From: CAVRQM01 sp963838805
GTDB lineage: Bacteria; Pseudomonadota; Alphaproteobacteria; Acetobacterales; Acetobacteraceae
Direction: 5' to 3'
NCBI GenBank assembly: GCA_963838805.1
Contig: CAWISK010000008.1
Span: forward strand, 310,001-374,000
DNA length: 64,000 bases
The notes beneath the pieces were generated by a model. The model saw nothing but the letters and a program-made list of their open reading frames with translations. It made no database searches and was not told the DNA's origin. The translations under genes were made by a program, and so were the position numbers. Each line of letters begins with the position of its first letter. Within the stretch, counting starts at the first letter, position 1. Shown here one piece after another: positions 60,429 through 64,000 of the stretch.

Positions 60429-61002
60429 ATGACACGATCGCCCGCGCCCTTTCTGCTGGCCGCAGCCCTCCTGCTGCCGGTGCTGGGGTGCGCCACGGCC
60501 GACAAGGCCACCACCCACGTCCAGGCGGTCGCCCAGGCCGCCGACAAACCCCACGCTGTCCGTCCAGGACGCGGCCTTTCTCGACGGCGCCGGGCGTGCC
60601 GGCATCGAGGAGGTGACGTTCGGCCAACTGGCGCGCACGGAGGGCGCGCGTGCCTCCACGCGCGACTACGGATTGCGGATGGTCCATGCCCACACCACGA
60701 TGAACCAGGAGCTGACACGGCTTGCCGCCGCTAAGCACATCAACCCGCCCCTGGACATGGACCTGGCCCACCAGCAGAGCTACGCCGCCTTGCAGGCGCT
60801 GCACGGGCGGGCGTTCGACCGCGCCTATCTCGACGGCCAGGCGACCGACCACACGGCGATGCTGGCGCTGCTGCGCGACGAGGCCGCGCATGGCACCGAT
60901 CCCGACGTGCGCGCTTTCGCCGCCCGCATCGAGCCGCAGATTGAGCGGCACCTGAAGCTGGCCGAGCATCTGGGTGGCCGCGTGGCGCCGCCCGCGCCTT
61001 GA
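60429..61002 (+). CDS. DUF4142 family lipoprotein (frame broken)
   Basis: About 190 residues. Signal peptide and lipobox PAPFLLAAALLLPVLGC, with modified Cys at about residue 21. The DUF4142 four-helix domain follows: EEVTFGQLARTEGAR, DYGLRMVHAHTTMNQEL, DMDLAHQQSYAALQALHGRAFDRAYLDGQATDHTAML. The shift near 60547 (extra C) is cured to give DKPTLSVQDAAFLDGAGRA. Envelope protein of unknown function, ferritin-like in predicted fold. Confidence 0.85.
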
Positions 61003-61064
61003 GGATTTGACGCGCGCCGGGGCACGGCGGAGGCTCCTGTGCCAGCAGACGGAGAGGCAGGCGC

Positions 61065-61968
61065 ATGAAGGTGGGTCTTATCGGCCTCGGCTCGATGGGC
61101 ATGGGCGCCGCGCTCAACCTCGCGTCGAAAGGGTTTGCGCTGACCGGCTGCGACGTCCGCGCATCCGCGCGCGACGAGTTGCGCGAGGCCGGGGCAGGGG
61201 TGGTCGGCTCGGCGGCCGAGCTGCCGGACGGCATGGATCTGCTCGCACTGTTCGTCGTCAACCACGCGCAGGTGCAGTCCGTGCTGTTCGGGCCGCACGG
61301 CGCCGTGTCGCGTCTGCGGCAAGGCGCGGTGGTGCTGTGCTGTGTCACCATGGCGCCCGAGGACGCGCGCGCGCTGTCGCGCCAACTGGGCGAGCACGGG
61401 ATGTTGATGCTGGATGCCCCGGTCTCCGGCGGCTCGGCGGCGGCGCGCGCCGGCAGCATGGTGGTCATGGCCAGCGGACCGGCCGACGCGTTCGAGCGTG
61501 CGCGGCCGGTGCTTGACGCGATTGCCGGCAAGGTCTGGCGCCTGGGCGAGGAGGCGGGCGCGGGCAGCACCGTGAAGATGATCAATCAGCTTCTGGCCGG
61601 CGTGCATATCGCCGCGGCCGCCGAGGCGCTGGCGCTCGGCATCCGCGCCGGCGCCGATCCGCGCACGCTGTTCGAGGTGATCAGCGCCTCGGCCGGCAGC
61701 TCGTGGATGTGGCAGAACCGGGTGCCGCACATCCTGGACGGCGACGACACGCCGCGTTCGGCGGTCAACATCTTCGTCAAGGATCTCGGGGATCGTGCTG
61801 GATCAGGCGCGCGCGCTGACTTTTCCGCTGCCGCTCGCGTCCAGCGCGCACCAGCTTTTCCTGGCGGCCGCCGCCGCGGGCCATGGCGGGCGCGACGATG
61901 CGTTCGTGATCCGGGTGTGGGAGGCGCTGGCGGGGATCATGCTGCCGGGCGGCAGGGCGGGCGAATAG
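61065..61968 (+). CDS. 3-hydroxyisobutyrate dehydrogenase-family NAD(P) oxidoreductase (frame broken near its end)
   Basis: About 301 residues. KVGLIGLGSMGMGAALNLA dinucleotide motif, LDAPVSGGSAAARAGSMVVMASG substrate motif, catalytic Lys in GSTVKMINQLLAG and SASAGSSWMWQNRVPHIL. Shift near 61790 (extra G in GGGG) is cured to give FVKDLGIVLDQARALTFPLP, and the stop is then TAG 61966-61968. Family includes 3-hydroxyisobutyrate, tartronate-semialdehyde and L-threonate dehydrogenases; the substrate cannot be decided. Its 3' end overlaps the convergent HldE-like reading frame. Confidence 0.85.
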
Positions 61969-63452
61969 TACCCGAGCTGCCAGATCTGGAGCCTCCCGAG
62001 CCGGGTGGGGTGCGTCCGAGCGGTCGCTATTCGCCGCCCAGTCAGAGCCATCTCGGCATCGGCTAGCGGAGCCGGGTCGGGCCATTCCACCAGCAGGTCC
62101 GGCCGCAGGCTGCGCAGCAGGTCCGCCCGCGTCTCGCCATCGGAGAGCACCACCAGATCGACGCAGGGCAGTGCTGCCGCCCACTCGGCGCCGCCGGTCT
62201 GGTCTTCCGCCCCGGCAGCCGGTGGCGGCAGCACCAGGATCAGCCGGTCGCAATCGGCACGCGCGCGCTCCAGCACCTGCGTCTCGGCCGGCGTGCGCAG
62301 CGCCAGGGCGCCGTGCGCCAGGCCGACCCGCAGCCCGGCCCGGCGCCAGCGCTCCACCCGTTCGGCGGCGGCCTCGGGTTCCAGCACCTTCGCTCCCGGC
62401 GCCGGTGCCAGGCCGGCCAGCAAATCGCGCGGCCGCACGACCGCCGTGCCCACCCGCCCGACCACGAAAGAGGCCGCGACATTGGCGAGGGCAGCGGCGA
62501 TCGGGATATCCAGCCCGCTGGCCAGCGCCGCCCCCAGCATCGCCAGCACCGTGTCGCCGGTGCCCGAGATGTCGATGATCTCCGCCGCCTGGTTGCGCAG
62601 ATGCAGCACCAGCGGCTCGCCGCCGGGCGCGTCGAGCCCGCTCGCGAGCGTGAGGCTCATGCCGGTGCGCACCACCACGACGGCGCCCATGCCGTGCGCG
62701 CGGCCCAGCGCACAGGCGTCGCGGGCCACCGCCTCGTCGCTCTCGACCGCCGTGCCGCTGACTGCGGCAATATCGGGCCAGCCGGTCGCCAGCACGTCGG
62801 CGCCGGCGAAGCGGGCGAAGTCCGGTCCCCGCGTGCCGACCACGACCCGGCGCCCGACCTGGCGGGCGGCGGCCACCAGCTTGCGCGCCATGTCGCCGAT
62901 CAACACGCCCTTGCGATAGTCCGACAGCACGGTGACGGTCGTGGCGGCCATCGCCTCGCGGGCGATGCGCACCAGCCGCTCGGCGAGCTTGGGGTGGATG
63001 GGTGTCGCGTCCTCGCGGTCGGCGCGCAGCAATTGCTGGCCATGCGCCACGAAGCGCGTCTTTTGCGTCGTCACCCGCCCGCCCTGCACCAGCAGCCAGG
63101 GCTCGACGCCGGGCTGGCCGCCGATCAGGCCGGTGAGATCCGATCCGGCCTGGTCGTCGCCCACCATGGCCACGAACGCGACCGCCGCCCCCAGCGCGCC
63201 GAGATTGCGCACCACGTTGCCGGCCCCTCCGGGCACGTCCAGTTCGCGCTGCACCGCGAGCACCGGGATCGGCCCCTCGGGGCTGATGCGGTCCACGTCG
63301 CCATGCACCCAGCGGTCCAGCATGACGTCGCCCACGACCAGCACCGAGGCGCGCGCCAGGAGGGCAATGGCATCGCGCAGCAATTCGGGACGCAGGAACG
63401 CCGGCGGCGCCTGCTCGGGCCGTGGCGGCGCCGCGTCGGCTCGGGATGGCAT
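61803..63452 (-). CDS. HldE/RfaE-like PfkB kinase with degenerate nucleotidyltransferase domain
   Basis: Up to 549 residues. N-terminal PfkB-type heptose-7-phosphate kinase domain (about 15-320): VLVVGDVMLDRWVHGDVDR, GGAGNVVRNLGALGA, and ISGTGDTVLAMLG with the catalytic-type Asp. C-terminal domain resembles the RfaE adenylyltransferase (ERWRRAGLRVGLAHGAL, DRLILVL, LPCVDLVVLSDGE, LRPDLLVEW), but the HxGH-type motif GCFDLLHPGH is replaced by GALALRTPAE, and the kinase-domain DPKG is lost. The end is uncertain: the last 50 or so residues run into the opposite gene. Start taken as ATG 63452. Confidence 0.7.
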   Translation of the reverse strand: MPSRADAAPPRPEQAPPAFLRPELLRDAIALLARASVLVVGDVMLDRWVHGDVDRISPEGPIPVLAVQRELDVPGGAGNVVRNLGALGAAVAFVAMVGDDQAGSDLTGLIGGQPGVEPWLLVQGGRVTTQKTRFVAHGQQLLRADREDATPIHPKLAERLVRIAREAMAATTVTVLSDYRKGVLIGDMARKLVAAARQVGRRVVVGTRGPDFARFAGADVLATGWPDIAAVSGTAVESDEAVARDACALGRAHGMGAVVVVRTGMSLTLASGLDAPGGEPLVLHLRNQAAEIIDISGTGDTVLAMLGAALASGLDIPIAAALANVAASFVVGRVGTAVVRPRDLLAGLAPAPGAKVLEPEAAAERVERWRRAGLRVGLAHGALALRTPAETQVLERARADCDRLILVLPPPAAGAEDQTGGAEWAAALPCVDLVVLSDGETRADLLRSLRPDLLVEWPDPAPLADAEMALTGRRIATARTHPTRLGRLQIWQLGYYSPALPPGSMIPASASHTRITNASSRPPWPAAAAARKSWCALDASGSGKVSARA

Positions 63453-63540
63453 CTTCCAGCGCGTAGCGAAGCCGCACCGTGCTGGCAAGCCGCGTCGCGG
63501 CATGCGTGCGGTAACCGGGAATTAAGCCGAGCCCAAGCAG

Positions 63541-63561
63541 CCTGCCGGACAACCCGGCAGG
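63541..63561. promoter_or_regulatory. Hairpin in the leader of the gene at the window end
   Basis: CCTGCCGG (63541-63548) and CCGGCAGG (63554-63561) form an 8-base perfect stem with a 5-base loop, in the divergent gap 28 bases before the ATG at 63589 and ahead of a GGAGGA Shine-Dalgarno at 63571. Possible operator or leader structure; role unproven. Confidence 0.3.
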
Positions 63562-63588
63562 CGCACGGGCCGGAGGACAGTCGACCCG

Positions 63589-64000
63589 ATGCGCTCGCAG
63601 CCGCCATCGCAGGGAGGAGAGGAGGAGCAGCACCTGCTCGAAATCGCACGGCGCGCTTCGCGGCAGTCATCGCCGATGCTGGTCCTGGTTCTGCATCTCT
63701 CGGCGATGCCGCCGCCGGCGCCGCGTCCGCATCACCGGCGGATCGCCTGGGCGATGTTGCAGGATCCGGCGCGCCGCCATGCCGGGCGGGTGCTGGCGCT
63801 CGGCGGCGGCGATCTCGTCCTGCTGCTGCCGTCGCTGCCCGATGCCGGCGGCCAGGACGAGGTCGCGGCGCTGCCCGCGTTGCTGGCGCGGCTGTTGCGC
63901 GCCGACATTCCCGACAGCGAGCGGCTGGTCAGCCTGTGGACGCTGCCGCAGATGGCCGGCGCATTCCTGGCCTACGCCACCGCCCGCGCGATCGAGCCGC
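63589..64000 (+). CDS. Partial protein of unknown function, runs off the window
   Basis: First 137 codons of a gene cut by the window end: MRSQPPSQGGEEEQHLLEIA, MLVLVLHLSAM, PRPHHRRIAWAMLQDPARRHAG, RVLALGGGDLVLLLPSL, LPALLARLLRADIPDSERLVSLW. No signal peptide. The HLSAM-x-PHHRRIA and LGGGDLVLLLP pattern recalls the N-terminal region of some Rhodospirillales EAL-domain proteins, but without the C-terminus this is only a guess. Confidence 0.45.
   Translation, partial: MRSQPPSQGGEEEQHLLEIARRASRQSSPMLVLVLHLSAMPPPAPRPHHRRIAWAMLQDPARRHAGRVLALGGGDLVLLLPSLPDAGGQDEVAALPALLARLLRADIPDSERLVSLWTLPQMAGAFLAYATARAIEP

Overview
The window is GC-rich DNA throughout, with dense coding and many stop/start overlaps of the ATGA or TGATG type. 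The order dapF-mtaB-ftsY, the divergent purD/xseA pair, FadR- and AsnC-type local regulators and the large number of ABC transport and amino-acid/sugar catabolic genes suggest a free-living alphaproteobacterium, most likely an Acetobacteraceae-like member of the Rhodospirillales. That placement is inference from gene content and order. No rRNA, tRNA, CRISPR array, phage or complete insertion sequence was recognised.

Layout. 0-7 kb: a flavodoxin-fold oxidoreductase, a gamma-glutamyltransferase-family enzyme, a repeat-containing gap, a stand-alone Lrp/AsnC ligand-binding domain, a secreted beta-helix protein, and a ThDP enzyme directly followed by a beta-carbonic anhydrase. 7-14.4 kb: housekeeping genes (ftsY, mtaB, dapF, purD, xseA), an AbrB/PemK toxin-antitoxin pair and an OGFr-domain protein. 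14.5-25 kb: a peptide-type ABC transporter with an AstE/AspA-like deacylase, an M20 peptidase, an SDR, a ketopantoate-reductase-like enzyme and a creatininase-family amidohydrolase, which looks like an uptake-and-cleavage island for an amide compound. 25-27.3 kb: MarC, DUF427, an SDR and two paralogous small membrane proteins. 27.4-35.2 kb: a sugar ABC transporter with a FadR-type regulator, oxidoreductase, epimerase and L-rhamnose-mutarotase-like protein, headed by a clear inverted-repeat operator. 35-40.7 kb: a DUF5996 protein, acs, RidA, a D-threonine-aldolase-like enzyme and an NDUFA9-like protein. 40.8-46.8 kb: glutamate synthase in the order gltD-gltB. 47-56 kb: a quinone-reductase-like MDR protein, ornithine cyclodeaminase, arginase and a divergent AsnC regulator, then an AA_synth-family protein and a branched-chain-type ABC transporter. 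56-64 kb: three polysaccharide-type genes, DUF423, proline iminopeptidase, a DUF4142 lipoprotein, a 3-hydroxyisobutyrate-dehydrogenase-like enzyme, a divergent HldE-like protein and a gene cut by the window edge.

Data quality. At least 27 positions in 19 genes need a one-base correction to restore the frame, and about 23 of these look like an extra base. They hit housekeeping genes (dapF, gltD, gltB) as often as accessory ones, so I read them as sequence errors and not gene decay. I annotate the restored genes end to end and give the approximate shift site. Three apparent gene fusions (creatininase/ketopantoate reductase, mutarotase/alcohol dehydrogenase, and perhaps LivH/LivM) can be explained by the same kind of extra base.
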